The position numbers were made by a program, and so were the translations under genes. Positions 16,861 to 25,547 of a DNA stretch of 64,000 nt are shown here, one piece after another. The stretch covers positions 248,001 to 312,000 of the forward strand of contig JBBQFQ010000001.1 of NCBI GenBank assembly GCA_038322235.1. Reading direction: 5' to 3'. Each line of letters opens with the position of its first letter. Position 1 is the stretch's first letter. Source of the stretch: SZAS-18 sp038322235. GTDB taxonomy: Bacteria > Verrucomicrobiota > Verrucomicrobiia > Chthoniobacterales > SZAS-18. The notes beneath the pieces are model-generated. The model saw only the letters and a list, made by a program, of their open reading frames with translations, did no database searches and was not told the origin of the DNA.

Positions 16861-18786
16861 CTACTCGGTTTTTCGGCGGTGAAACAGAATCCACTCCGCG
16901 GCGCTCAAGCCAAGCGCGGCGAAGGCGAGGAGAATCCACGGGGGCCAGGAGATCCGCCAGGAAGCCCCCGACGCCGCCAACAAAGGAACCTGCGCCGCAG
17001 GTGCGTCACTCCGCATCTGCAGATCCGAGGTCGCCGCGTCGCCCGTGTTCACGGCCAGCCACGACTCGGCGCCGGCGGCGTCGCGGCGGAGGTGAAATCC
17101 ATTGCGGAGCAATCGGACCGAGGACGGGCCATCGACCCACCGGGTACCGGCAGGATTCACCGCACCACCGGGAAGGACCGGATCGAGACAGAGCTTCTGT
17201 CCATCGAGGAGTCGGACCGTCTCCCCGGCCCGGAGCGAGGAAACGGCCAGCGCGTCCGTGCCGGCGAGCCAGCGGATCGCATTCCCGAGGAAGAGCGGGA
17301 AGGCGACGCGCAACGGGAGATCCGAATCCGCCGCGCCAAAGGCGAGGGCCACGAAGCGCTGCGGGGCAGATCCCTCACGTTCGCCCGCGAGGATGAGGGC
17401 GTGGTCGAGCGACCGGAGCGGGGCATGCAAGCGCCAGAGCCCGCGGCGCTGCGCCGGCTGACGGGCATCGAACGGGAACTGCGCCGCGCGCAAAAAGTTC
17501 ACCTCGCGCAGATCGGCGAGGCGCAGCAGCGGGTCGGCCGTCTCGGCCTCGGTGACGACGGGACGATCCAGTTCGCCGGCGTTCGGGCCGAGGGGTGAGT
17601 GCCCGACAAGCAGGAAGTTTCCCGCCGGGAGTTGATCGATGGTGGCTGCATCCGGCGACGCCGGAAGATCGATAATCACCGCATCGAACGCCGCCGCCAT
17701 GGCGGGCTGGTACGCATCGGGCGTGAGGAGTTCGGCGCGCAGGGAATCGTCCGCCGACAGCGCCCGCTCGAGAAAAAGATTTCCTCCCGTGACGAGGAGG
17801 ACGCGGAGCGGACGCGGACGCGGCAGAATGCCGTAGGCGACGTCATCGAGGGACAACGCATCGCCCCCGCCCTCCGCCGACATCCAGCGCGCGACGAGCC
17901 AGCCGCGGGCATTGACGGGCATCGTGCCGGAGGCGGGAAGCGAGAATGATTCGGCGCAGCGTTCGCCGGGCGCGAGTTCGACCGGGCGCAGATCGATCAC
18001 CCGTCCGTCGAGGCTGAGCTCGATGCTGCCGCCTCGCGCGCTACTCCCGTGGTTCACGAGTTCGAGCAGCAGTTGCACGCTTTGCGGGCTGTTCAGGAGC
18101 GCACGAGGGGCGAAGCGGGTGAAACCGACGTTGTCTTGGGAATCGCCCACGACGACGTGCTCGACGGAGACGCGCGCGGCCGGAAGCGCGGCGGTCGCGT
18201 CGTCGCTCACGAGAATGATCCGGCCCGGCTCAGGCCGCGCCTCGAGTAATTCCGCCGCGAGGCTGAGCGCGTCATCGACCCGCGAAGAAGCATCGGAGAG
18301 CGTCAGGGCGTCGAGCGCACTGAGGAGGGCGCCCTCGTCGCTGCTCAGCGGAGCAAGCACCCGGGACGAGTCGGAAATGGCGAGGAGGGCGACCGGCGCG
18401 GTGGCGGAGGCCCGCCGGAGCAGGGCGGCCGCCGTCTGGCGGGCGTCAGCGAAGCGCGTGGAACCCGTGGAGGTGCGCGCCTGCATCCGGGCGCGGGCGT
18501 CGATGATCACGACCGTGGCCGTGCCCCGTGCCAACAGGAATGCGCCCCATTCCGGCCGGGCAAGGGCGAAAAGTACGAGCGCCAAAAGAAGCAGCTGGAG
18601 GAGCAGCGAGAGTGGGCGCCGCAGCTTCTGCCACAAGGCGCGGCGGCGATTTTCCGCCAGGATCCGGCGCCAGAAGAGCAGCGTGGAAACCGTCGCATCC
18701 TGTCGTCGGACCTTCAGCAGGTAGAGCACCACCACCACCGGCACGAGCGCCGCAAAAAAAAGGGCGGTGGGATTGAGCAGCGTCAT
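16861..18786 (-). CDS. BatA-like membrane protein with degenerate VWA domain
   Basis: 641 residues. The N-terminus is the BatA double-membrane domain: helices at about 5-24 and 57-76 with LLKVRRQDATVSTLLFWRR between them. A von Willebrand A-like domain follows (VVIIDARARMQ ... RIILVSDDA), but its MIDAS reads DARAR instead of DxSxS. A long beta-rich region follows, then a last membrane helix near the C-terminus (PWILLAFAALGLSAAEWILF). Such proteins usually act with a DUF58 protein and a MoxR ATPase. The DUF58 gene is next upstream; no moxR is in view. It probably assembles or supports an envelope complex. Confidence 0.78.
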   Translation of the reverse strand: MTLLNPTALFFAALVPVVVVLYLLKVRRQDATVSTLLFWRRILAENRRRALWQKLRRPLSLLLQLLLLALVLFALARPEWGAFLLARGTATVVIIDARARMQARTSTGSTRFADARQTAAALLRRASATAPVALLAISDSSRVLAPLSSDEGALLSALDALTLSDASSRVDDALSLAAELLEARPEPGRIILVSDDATAALPAARVSVEHVVVGDSQDNVGFTRFAPRALLNSPQSVQLLLELVNHGSSARGGSIELSLDGRVIDLRPVELAPGERCAESFSLPASGTMPVNARGWLVARWMSAEGGGDALSLDDVAYGILPRPRPLRVLLVTGGNLFLERALSADDSLRAELLTPDAYQPAMAAAFDAVIIDLPASPDAATIDQLPAGNFLLVGHSPLGPNAGELDRPVVTEAETADPLLRLADLREVNFLRAAQFPFDARQPAQRRGLWRLHAPLRSLDHALILAGEREGSAPQRFVALAFGAADSDLPLRVAFPLFLGNAIRWLAGTDALAVSSLRAGETVRLLDGQKLCLDPVLPGGAVNPAGTRWVDGPSSVRLLRNGFHLRRDAAGAESWLAVNTGDAATSDLQMRSDAPAAQVPLLAASGASWRISWPPWILLAFAALGLSAAEWILFHRRKTE

Positions 18787-18805
18787 GGAAGAGAATGGAG
18801 CGGCG

Positions 18806-19723
18806 CTAGCGCAGAAAGCCCGCCGCGCGCAGCCCGCGCAGCGCGACGTCTTCGAAGGGCGCGTCCGTCAGGGCGCGCGCATAGGGCATCCGACGGCGGC
18901 GGGCCAGGGCTTCGATCTCCGCCAGATACGCCGCCACGCCCGAGCGGTACGTCCGCAAGAGGGCTTCGTCGCTCGTGACATCGAGCGGATCGCCGCCCTC
19001 CACGTCCCGCAGCCGGAGGTCCCCCGTCAGAACCGGGTCGATTTCCGCCGGATCGAGGACGTGCACGAGTTGCAGCTCGAAGCCGCGATGGAGCAGATAT
19101 TCCAAACCCTCTCGCAAGGCGTCCCGCGGATCGAAGAGATCGCTGATGAGGATCACCAGACCGCGGCGCCGGATCCGGTTTCCGAAGGTCCGAAGCGCCT
19201 GCGAAAAGTCCGGCACCGGCCGCCCGCGCGCCGCGTCGTCCCGGAGCAGGAAGGAGAGCGCTCGATGAAACTGCGCCTTGCCGCGGCCGAGATCGAGCGC
19301 CGCGTCTCGCGCCGCCGCGTCGCCATCGAGCCAGTGGATGTGGACGTGATCGAGATGTGCGAGACCGATATATGCGAAGACGGCCGCGAGGCGCCGGGCC
19401 AGATCGAATTTTCCCGGGCGGGCCGCGCTCCCGCTCGGCTCCCAGCGCATGGAAGCGCTGGCGTCGACGAGAATGTGGACCGGCAGTTCCTCCTCCTCTT
19501 CGTACAGCTTCACGTAGAAGCGGTCGAGCCGCCCGTAGAGAGCCCAGTCGAGGGAGCGCAGATCGTCGCCCGGCGTGTAGTTGCGATAATCCGCAAACTC
19601 GAGACTGGAACCGCGGCGACGCGAGCGGCGCTCCGCCCGTTGCTGCCCGCCGAAAGGCCGGCGCGCCAGCAGCGCGAGTTGCTCCAGCCGGGCCAGGAAC
19701 CGGGAGTCGAAGAGCGCGGTCAT
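18806..19723 (-). CDS. DUF58 domain protein
   Basis: 305 residues. It contains the DUF58 signature: GSSLEFADYRNYTPGDDLRS, LDWALYGRLDRFYVKLYEEE, and then a VWA-type MIDAS that is intact here (HILVDASASMRWEP). DUF58 proteins commonly partner MoxR ATPases and BatA-like membrane proteins. The 3' neighbour is the BatA-like gene with 19 bp between. Its start overlaps the stop of the FAD-oxidoreductase gene by 4 bp, so the three form one operon. Confidence 0.85.
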   Translation of the reverse strand: MTALFDSRFLARLEQLALLARRPFGGQQRAERRSRRRGSSLEFADYRNYTPGDDLRSLDWALYGRLDRFYVKLYEEEEELPVHILVDASASMRWEPSGSAARPGKFDLARRLAAVFAYIGLAHLDHVHIHWLDGDAAARDAALDLGRGKAQFHRALSFLLRDDAARGRPVPDFSQALRTFGNRIRRRGLVILISDLFDPRDALREGLEYLLHRGFELQLVHVLDPAEIDPVLTGDLRLRDVEGGDPLDVTSDEALLRTYRSGVAAYLAEIEALARRRRMPYARALTDAPFEDVALRGLRAAGFLR

Positions 19724-20751
19724 GCCTCCAGACGAGTCAGGACGGCGGTGGCCGCAGCGTCCCCGGAAAGAAACGCGCCTTCCACCTTTGCGCCCAGGAA
19801 GGCGTCTCCGCCGCAGAGAAGGAGCGGGGGGTTCGCCGTGACGGGCAGATACGCCACGTCGCGGAAGCCGCGTTCCGCGACGGCATGGCGCCAGCGATGC
19901 GTCTGGCGGACGAGCGGCGGATCCGCGAGCCAGCCGCCCCCGATCTCTGCCGCCCGCTGGACCATCAAATCGGCGGCGGCCTCATGGTCACCGTCGACAT
20001 GGCGCCGAGAAAACGCGGCGGCCGCGTGCACGACGACGATCCGTTTACCAGCAGGCGTCACACTCGGACGTTTGCTGCTGTCGTTACCGATCCAGGAGAG
20101 CACGTCATCGCCCCGAATTTGAATCCCGAGCCAGGTGGGTTCCGGATCGCGCGCGAAGCGCAGAATCAAGGCGAGGGTGGGACCGAGCGCGACGTGCTCG
20201 CGCAGCGCCGACACCGCGGTCTGTACCTCCAGCCCCGGCAGTGATTCCAGCAGCGGCAGCGCCTGAGGCGCCGGCATCGCGAGCAAGACGCTTCGCGCCT
20301 GCAACCCCTCCCCCGAGCGCGGGGTCACCTGCCAGCCGCCCTCCGCCGGAGTGAGCGCGACGATTTCGCACTCGCGCCGGACGGCGACGTCTTGCGCGAG
20401 GTCCTTCGCGAGAGCGGTCATTCCCTCCCGGCAGGCGTAGCGCGGAAACGCGTCGCCGCCGTCCCGCGCGCGCAGGATTCCGTCCTGCCACCGGTGAAAT
20501 CCGCGGCTCCAGACGTGGCAAACCCCGCGGGCCGACCAATCCGCGACCTGCGCCTGAAAGGCGTCCGATCGGGCGGTGAAGAATTGCGCGCCGTGATCGA
20601 CGGGAACGTCCTCGATTCGCCGGGTTGAAGCGCGTCCACCCAGGCCGCGCGCCCGTTCCAGAACCGCCACCCGGCGGCCGGCGCGATGCAGCGCGCGGGC
20701 AGCCGTCAAACCCGCGAGTCCACCGCCGATGACCAAGCAATCGAGTTCCAT
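19720..20751 (-). CDS. FAD-dependent oxidoreductase (renalase-like amine oxidase)
   Basis: 343 residues. The dinucleotide-binding N-terminus reads LVIGGGLAGLTAARALHRAG, then VLERARGLGGRASTRR, as in renalase and related flavoproteins. VDHGAQFFTARSD follows, typical of the renalase subgroup. Substrates in bacteria are poorly known. It is the first gene of a likely operon with DUF58 and BatA-like genes, though no functional link is evident. It follows an SDR gene by 30 bp in the same direction. Confidence 0.8.
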   Translation of the reverse strand: MELDCLVIGGGLAGLTAARALHRAGRRVAVLERARGLGGRASTRRIEDVPVDHGAQFFTARSDAFQAQVADWSARGVCHVWSRGFHRWQDGILRARDGGDAFPRYACREGMTALAKDLAQDVAVRRECEIVALTPAEGGWQVTPRSGEGLQARSVLLAMPAPQALPLLESLPGLEVQTAVSALREHVALGPTLALILRFARDPEPTWLGIQIRGDDVLSWIGNDSSKRPSVTPAGKRIVVVHAAAAFSRRHVDGDHEAAADLMVQRAAEIGGGWLADPPLVRQTHRWRHAVAERGFRDVAYLPVTANPPLLLCGGDAFLGAKVEGAFLSGDAAATAVLTRLEA

Positions 20752-20781
20752 GGCGGGTGTGAGGCGGCGAAGCGGGTGGCG

Positions 20782-21489
20782 TCAGACGAGTTGGTGGGAC
20801 TCCGGCTGGAGGACGATCTCGCTCAGAACGAGATTCGGCGGCAGGTCGATGGCTGCGATCACCATTTTCGCGGCGACGTCCGCGGGGATCATCTTGTCGC
20901 GCTGCACGCCCATCGAGATCTGGTCCCAGAACGGCGTGTCCACCCCGCCCAAATGGAGCAGGCAAAAGCGGACTCCGCTGCGCTGAAACTCCTGACCCAT
21001 GCATTTCAGCATCCCGGCGACGGCATACTTGCTCGCGGCATAAACCGCGGCGTTTTTCATCGGAGCCTTCCCGAGAATGCCGGGCATCGTGATGAAGAGT
21101 CCCCGCTTCTGCGCGGCAAAAAAACGCGCGGCTTCGCGCGCGACTAGGAACGTCCCGCGCGTGTTCACATTCATGACTCGCATGAATTCCGCATCGGTCG
21201 TCTCCAGCGTCGGTTTGATCAGCCCGACGCCCGCGCAATGAACGACGGCATCCAGTCCTCCCAGACTCTCCTGGGCCGCCGCGATCAGGGCCTCCGCCGC
21301 GCCCGGAGCGGTGACGTCGGCCGCGTGAACGAAGGCGTTCCCCCCAGCGGCCGCGCACTCCGCCTGCACCGCCGCGAGCCGACCCGTCGAGCGGCCGCTC
21401 AACAGTAATTGCGCGCCCCGCGGCGCCAGTTGCAGTGCCACCGCGCGCCCGATGCCGCTCGACGCCCCCGTGATCAGAAATTTCGTCAT
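20782..21489 (-). CDS. Short-chain dehydrogenase/reductase lacking the catalytic serine
   Basis: 235 residues with an SDR fold: TGASSGIGRAVA near the N-terminus, CAGVG in place of NNAG, and YAASK as the catalytic Tyr-Lys pair. Counting back 13 residues from the catalytic Tyr, where classical SDRs have Ser, gives Gly (LFITMPGILGKAP). A conserved Asn-type position is kept in NTRGTF. It may be a non-classical or low-activity member. It sits just upstream of the FAD-oxidoreductase gene in the same direction. Confidence 0.75.
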   Translation of the reverse strand: MTKFLITGASSGIGRAVALQLAPRGAQLLLSGRSTGRLAAVQAECAAAGGNAFVHAADVTAPGAAEALIAAAQESLGGLDAVVHCAGVGLIKPTLETTDAEFMRVMNVNTRGTFLVAREAARFFAAQKRGLFITMPGILGKAPMKNAAVYAASKYAVAGMLKCMGQEFQRSGVRFCLLHLGGVDTPFWDQISMGVQRDKMIPADVAAKMVIAAIDLPPNLVLSEIVLQPESHQLV

Positions 21490-21538
21490 ACCTCCACGAT
21501 GCCGTGCGCCCCGGCGCCGACAAGCGGGGACCTAAATG

Positions 21539-22120
21539 TCAGTTTGTCACCGGGTCCGGCGTCGGTGTCGGCGCGTTCGGGTTGGGAATGTCGCGCAGGG
21601 TGCGTTGCACCATCTCCTCGAGACCCTTCGCCTGCTCAGCGTTCTGCGTGCGGGCGGCGATGGAAACCCAGCGTCCGCTCCGATGCCTGACCACAAACTG
21701 GGTGAGCCAGTGCGTCACTCGCGCGGGATCGCCCGGCGCGTGCCGGGCGTATTGAAAGGCGAGCACCCGGTGCCCCTGGGCGGAAACGAACTCCCAGTGG
21801 GCGAGCGACTCCTGGATCGCATTCTCGTCTGATTCGAAGGTCCGGAGCACCTGGACCATCGCCTGATCGTCGCGGATGTGGTCACCGAGTTGCACGACCT
21901 GGATCATGCCCACCTCGCCGGAGAGGACCGGCTGGCAGACGATCACGCCGGGCGTCTCCTTGGCGAGGCGGCGGGTGTTCATCTTCAGCCACTCAGCACC
22001 CGGCTGGAGGGAGAAGCCGGAACCCGCGAATCGCACCACGGTGTCCTCGTAGGTCGCCGCGGGATGCGGCTTGCATCCCGCCAGCGCCACGAGCGCAACG
22101 AGCAGAGCGGCGTACGTCAT
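21539..22120 (-). CDS. Lipoprotein of unknown function
   Basis: 193 residues. The signal peptide MTYAALLVALVALAGC predicts lipidation at Cys16. The mature chain reads VRFAGSGFSLQPGAEWLKMN and later HWEFVSAQGHRVLAFQYARH, and ends in a Thr-Pro-rich tail. No family was recognised; the pattern resembles small secreted proteins that evaluate a folded domain of about 150 residues. The GTG at 22135 is an alternative start. It follows the LOG gene on the same strand. Confidence 0.65.
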   Translation of the reverse strand: MTYAALLVALVALAGCKPHPAATYEDTVVRFAGSGFSLQPGAEWLKMNTRRLAKETPGVIVCQPVLSGEVGMIQVVQLGDHIRDDQAMVQVLRTFESDENAIQESLAHWEFVSAQGHRVLAFQYARHAPGDPARVTHWLTQFVVRHRSGRWVSIAARTQNAEQAKGLEEMVQRTLRDIPNPNAPTPTPDPVTN

Positions 22121-22175
22121 GGGGAAGCGTAGCACAACCGCGCCCGAACCAGAAAATGACGGAGCCGCCGGCGCG

Positions 22176-22742
22176 TCACATCCACTTCCCGAAGGTGGGG
22201 GGCCGGAAGCCCCGCAGCCGCTCGACGAGAACCATCGGGTCCGATTCCACGATGAGCAGGTCGAGATAGGCGGCCTTCAAGAAGCCCGCGTCCGAAGCAT
22301 GCCGGAGAAAAGCGAGAAGCGGATCATAATACCCGGCCACGTTCAGGATCCCCACCGGCTTCCGGTGGTACCCGAGTTGGAGCCAGACGAACGCCTCGAT
22401 CAATTCCTCCAGGGTGCCCACGCCGCCCGGCAGGGCGATGAGCGCGTCGCCCAGCTCGATCATCCGCGCCTTCCGCTGATGCATGTCCTCCACGATTTCC
22501 AGACGAGTGAGGCCACGATGAGCCACTTCGCGCTCGACCAGCGCCCGCGGCGTGACGCCGATGACCTCGCCGCCGCGCGCCATCATGGCATCCCCAATGA
22601 TGCCCATCAGGCCGACATTTCCGCCCCCGTAGACGAGGGTAAGCCCCGTCTCGTGCATCGCCGCGATCAGCGCCCGCGCCGCGTCCGCATAGACGCTCGA
22701 GGCGCCGCTCGCCGAGCCGCAATACACGCAGATGGAGCGCAT
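22176..22742 (-). CDS. LOG family nucleotide 5'-monophosphate phosphoribohydrolase
   Basis: 188 residues. It has the LOG signature PGGVGTLEE at 105-113 and the preceding MHQRKARM, which supply catalytic Arg and Glu. Reads CVYCGSASGA near the start. LOG enzymes cleave the base from cytokinin-type or other nucleoside monophosphates; bacterial roles include nucleotide salvage. The gene lies on the minus strand between an unknown lipoprotein and the GH75-like gene. Confidence 0.88.
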   Translation of the reverse strand: MRSICVYCGSASGASSVYADAARALIAAMHETGLTLVYGGGNVGLMGIIGDAMMARGGEVIGVTPRALVEREVAHRGLTRLEIVEDMHQRKARMIELGDALIALPGGVGTLEELIEAFVWLQLGYHRKPVGILNVAGYYDPLLAFLRHASDAGFLKAAYLDLLIVESDPMVLVERLRGFRPPTFGKWM

Positions 22743-22766
22743 GGGTTTGAAGGAGACGGGGCAGCG

Positions 22767-24194
22767 TCAACGCGTCGGCGTGGGCGTCGGCGTGGGCGTG
22801 AGCGCGATCAGCGTGGTTGGGGTCGGAGTGACGACCAGGGTGGGTGCCGGCGTTGGCGTGCGGGATGGAGTGGGCGTGGGGGTCGGGGTCGGGGTAGGAA
22901 TGATGTTGGCCCACAGGTGGACGGCGGTGCCGTCCGTGCCGCCGATTTCGTTCACGAGCTCCGTGCAGCGCTTCTGCAGCGCCGCGTAGTCCGGAGGGGC
23001 GAACGGTTCCACCGCTGTGCTGGGGAAGACGAGATAGGTGATCCGGAGGTCGGTCGCGGCCGCCTGGGTTCCGCTCGCCGCGGCATTGATCTCGCGGCAG
23101 ATCCGCAGGGAGGCCTCTCCGATCTTGGCGTTCGGTCCCGCATCGCCGATCACCGCAGGCAGCAACCGTCCACCGGCGATGACGACGGCGAAGTCGCCGA
23201 TCTTGGGCTGATACGCATTCCCCGCCGCGCGGAAGAGAAATGTCGGAAGCACAATGAACGGGTCGGCCTTCGCGATGAGCGAGCTGAACGTCTGGAGCGT
23301 TTGAATTTCATCGCGCAGTTCCGCGATCGAGCGACGGATCTCGCCTGCCCGGGAGGAGGACGGACGCTGGGAGAGTTCGTTTTGCAGCCGCCGGATCTTC
23401 TCCTCGCGCACCGGAACCCAGGGACTCGCGTTTTTGGTCCGGCGCGGCCAGCGGTAGCTGGTCATCGTCTGAAATGAGTTCGATCCGCCGGTGTCCACAT
23501 CCGGCCAGCGATCCGCGTCGGCGCCGTCCGTGTCCGTATCCATGTCGGCCTGGACGAGCAGGGCGCGGCGCCCGCTCTGGGGATCAGCGAGCTCGAGAAT
23601 CGTCTGACAGTCGAAAAAATTGTCACGCGTCATCAGATGATCAAGCCGCCAGAGGCTCGCGCGCATCTGCTGGGTCTTGCGCGTGTAGAGCGCGTGGTAG
23701 AACGGCGAGACCTTCGCCGCCGCCAGGAGGGTGCGCAGCTTCGGCAGCACGCGCAGCAGGTCGGCGTTGTCCGCCGCCACTTCCTCCGGCGCCCGGGCCG
23801 GGGCGGGAACCTTGACCGTCAGATTCAGTTCGAGTTGAAACGCGTCCGCGAGTCCGCGCTCCTTGGACGCAATGCCACCCGGGAGCGTTTCGAAATTCGA
23901 CTCCACACTCAGCCCGTTGAAGAGCGTGGCGGTATCGACCGTCTTGCGCGGGATGAAATTGTCCGGCAGCGGCGTCGGGGTCGGCGTCGGGCTTGGCGTC
24001 GGATGCGGGGTCGGCGTTGGCAGCGGCGTTGCCGTGGGGTGCGGCGTCGGCGTGGGCGAGGGCCGCACCGCTGGCGTGGGGGTGACACGGGGCGCCGGAG
24101 TAGGAGGCGAGCGCCGGCCCAGCAGCCACCCGGCCGCGAGCCCGAGCAGCAGGCAGAAGAACGCCGTGATGAGAACCGGGATCGCGCGGCGCAT
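22767..24194 (-). CDS. GH75 chitosanase-like secreted protein with Thr-Pro linkers
   Basis: 475 residues. A single N-terminal membrane/signal segment (IPVLITAFFCLLLGLAAGWL) is followed by about 50 residues of Thr-Pro repeats. The domain at about 90-420 contains ALLVQADMDTDTDG, VVIAGGRLLPAVIGDA and KIGEASLRI. Asp351 and Glu360 are spaced nine apart, the spacing reported for the catalytic Asp and Glu of Fusarium GH75 chitosanase. A basic, helix-rich insertion (about 255-305) separates the acidic motif from the rest. Another Thr-Pro tail ends the protein. GH75 hydrolyses chitosan; here the assignment is by motif only. Confidence 0.65.
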   Translation of the reverse strand: MRRAIPVLITAFFCLLLGLAAGWLLGRRSPPTPAPRVTPTPAVRPSPTPTPHPTATPLPTPTPHPTPSPTPTPTPLPDNFIPRKTVDTATLFNGLSVESNFETLPGGIASKERGLADAFQLELNLTVKVPAPARAPEEVAADNADLLRVLPKLRTLLAAAKVSPFYHALYTRKTQQMRASLWRLDHLMTRDNFFDCQTILELADPQSGRRALLVQADMDTDTDGADADRWPDVDTGGSNSFQTMTSYRWPRRTKNASPWVPVREEKIRRLQNELSQRPSSSRAGEIRRSIAELRDEIQTLQTFSSLIAKADPFIVLPTFLFRAAGNAYQPKIGDFAVVIAGGRLLPAVIGDAGPNAKIGEASLRICREINAAASGTQAAATDLRITYLVFPSTAVEPFAPPDYAALQKRCTELVNEIGGTDGTAVHLWANIIPTPTPTPTPTPSRTPTPAPTLVVTPTPTTLIALTPTPTPTPTR

Positions 24195-24245
24195 GCCGAG
24201 GAAAAACTCGAGGCGCCCGGGGGCGTGATCTTCGGAAAGGCCGGC

Positions 24246-24566
24246 CTACTTCTGGAAGAAGGCCGCTGCCGCAATGATCACGCCGATGATGGCGAGAACC
24301 GCCATCAATCCGGCCGGCATCATCGCCTGGGTCTTGAGGAACGCCGGAAGAAAACGCCCGGCGAGGGCGAGCGAGACCACCCCGAGCCCGATGACGATCG
24401 GCATCGCATCCGGCTTGAGCAAAAATCCCCCCGCGGCGAGCAGAATCCCGGCAATGCCGCCCGCGATCAGCGAGGGCACGCTGTTGGCTTTGACGTAGCC
24501 CATGATGCCTCCGGCCATGGTGAGGAGACCGAACGCGATGAAATAGATTTTGGCGAAGGAAAGCAT
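24246..24566 (-). CDS. TMEM14-family membrane protein
   Basis: 106 residues with four hydrophobic helices. The first reads YFIAFGLLTMAGGIMGYVKA and the second SLIAGGIAGILLAAGGFLL, the TMEM14/UPF0136 pattern with Gly-rich repeats. Function in bacteria is unknown; eukaryotic relatives are linked to lipid or haem transport. It lies just downstream of an SDR gene on the same strand. Confidence 0.8.
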   Translation of the reverse strand: MLSFAKIYFIAFGLLTMAGGIMGYVKANSVPSLIAGGIAGILLAAGGFLLKPDAMPIVIGLGVVSLALAGRFLPAFLKTQAMMPAGLMAVLAIIGVIIAAAAFFQK

Positions 24567-24608
24567 GGGAAGTCGGATGGGGTCAGTCGGTGAGCAAGGC
24601 TGGTAATC

Positions 24609-25472
24609 TCAAGGGAGATCGTTTTCCGGGTCGAATTCGATTTCGGCCCCTCGCGCGGCACGGGGCCGGAACTCGGCGACGCGACGATTCATCGCGGCCC
24701 GCAGCAGGAAGAGGGGGGCCAGGGCAATGCCGACGGCGACGAGTTTCACGAACAAGCCCGGGAAGACTCTCGCCTCGTCGCGCGCCACGGCCATGAGTCC
24801 CTCGCGCGCCACCTGGGCGACATCGACGTCCAAAAAATCGGGCGTGGCGTTCCCGAAGTCGGGTCCGTCCGAACGGCGGGCACTCCGGCCAAATTCGGTG
24901 GCCACCGGTCCGGGACAGAGATGCGTGACTCCGATGCCGGTGCCGCGGAGTTCGGCCCGAAGCGCCTCGGAAAAGCTGCTGACGAAAGACTTCGTCGCTG
25001 CGTACACCCCGAGGCCCGGGACGGGAATCGTGCTGGCGAGCGAACTGACGTTCAAAATCGCGCCCGGCCGGTTGCGGCGCAGGACAGGGACCAGACGGTG
25101 GCAGAGGTAGGTCAGCGAAACCATGTTGACCTGCATCATCTCGTCGAGCCGGTTCCAGTCGGCCGATTCGAAAAGCCCGTGATCGCCGAGGCCGGCGTTG
25201 TTCACGAGGAGGTCGAGCTCGAAGCCTTGGGAAACGACCCAATCGCAGAGCGCCTCGGCTTCGTCCGGGCGGGCGAGATCGGTCACGCGGATGTCGACCG
25301 TCACGGACGGGTTGATCGATTTCAATTCCCGCGCCAGGCCAATCAGCCGGTCTTCGCGACGGGCGACGAGAATCAGCGTAGCGGCCACGGGAGCGAGCTG
25401 GCGCGCGATTTCCGCGCCGATACCGGAGGAGGCGCCCGTGATGAGCGCGGTGCATTCGAGAAGGTCTTTCAT
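24609..25472 (-). CDS. Classical short-chain dehydrogenase/reductase
   Basis: 287 residues. All classical SDR marks are seen: TGASSGIGAEIARQL, NNAGLGDHG, catalytic Ser in NVSSLAS, and YAATKSF. After the Rossmann core there is a C-terminal hydrophobic segment (VKLVAVGIALAPLFLLRAAM), suggesting membrane association, as in SDRs of the DltE/17-beta type. The ATG at 25472 is chosen; the frame is open further upstream. Substrate unknown. Confidence 0.83.
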   Translation of the reverse strand: MKDLLECTALITGASSGIGAEIARQLAPVAATLILVARREDRLIGLARELKSINPSVTVDIRVTDLARPDEAEALCDWVVSQGFELDLLVNNAGLGDHGLFESADWNRLDEMMQVNMVSLTYLCHRLVPVLRRNRPGAILNVSSLASTIPVPGLGVYAATKSFVSSFSEALRAELRGTGIGVTHLCPGPVATEFGRSARRSDGPDFGNATPDFLDVDVAQVAREGLMAVARDEARVFPGLFVKLVAVGIALAPLFLLRAAMNRRVAEFRPRAARGAEIEFDPENDLP

Positions 25473-25547
25473 GGCGCGGCGAGACGGTAAATTGGCGCGC
25501 CCGCCCGGCAACCGTTATCCTCGGCTCATGGATTCCGACCGCAGCCG

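Noticed and set aside
22732..22989. A Val-Gly repeat protein on the plus strand
   Set aside because: It is the complement of the Thr-Pro codon repeats of the GH75-like gene.
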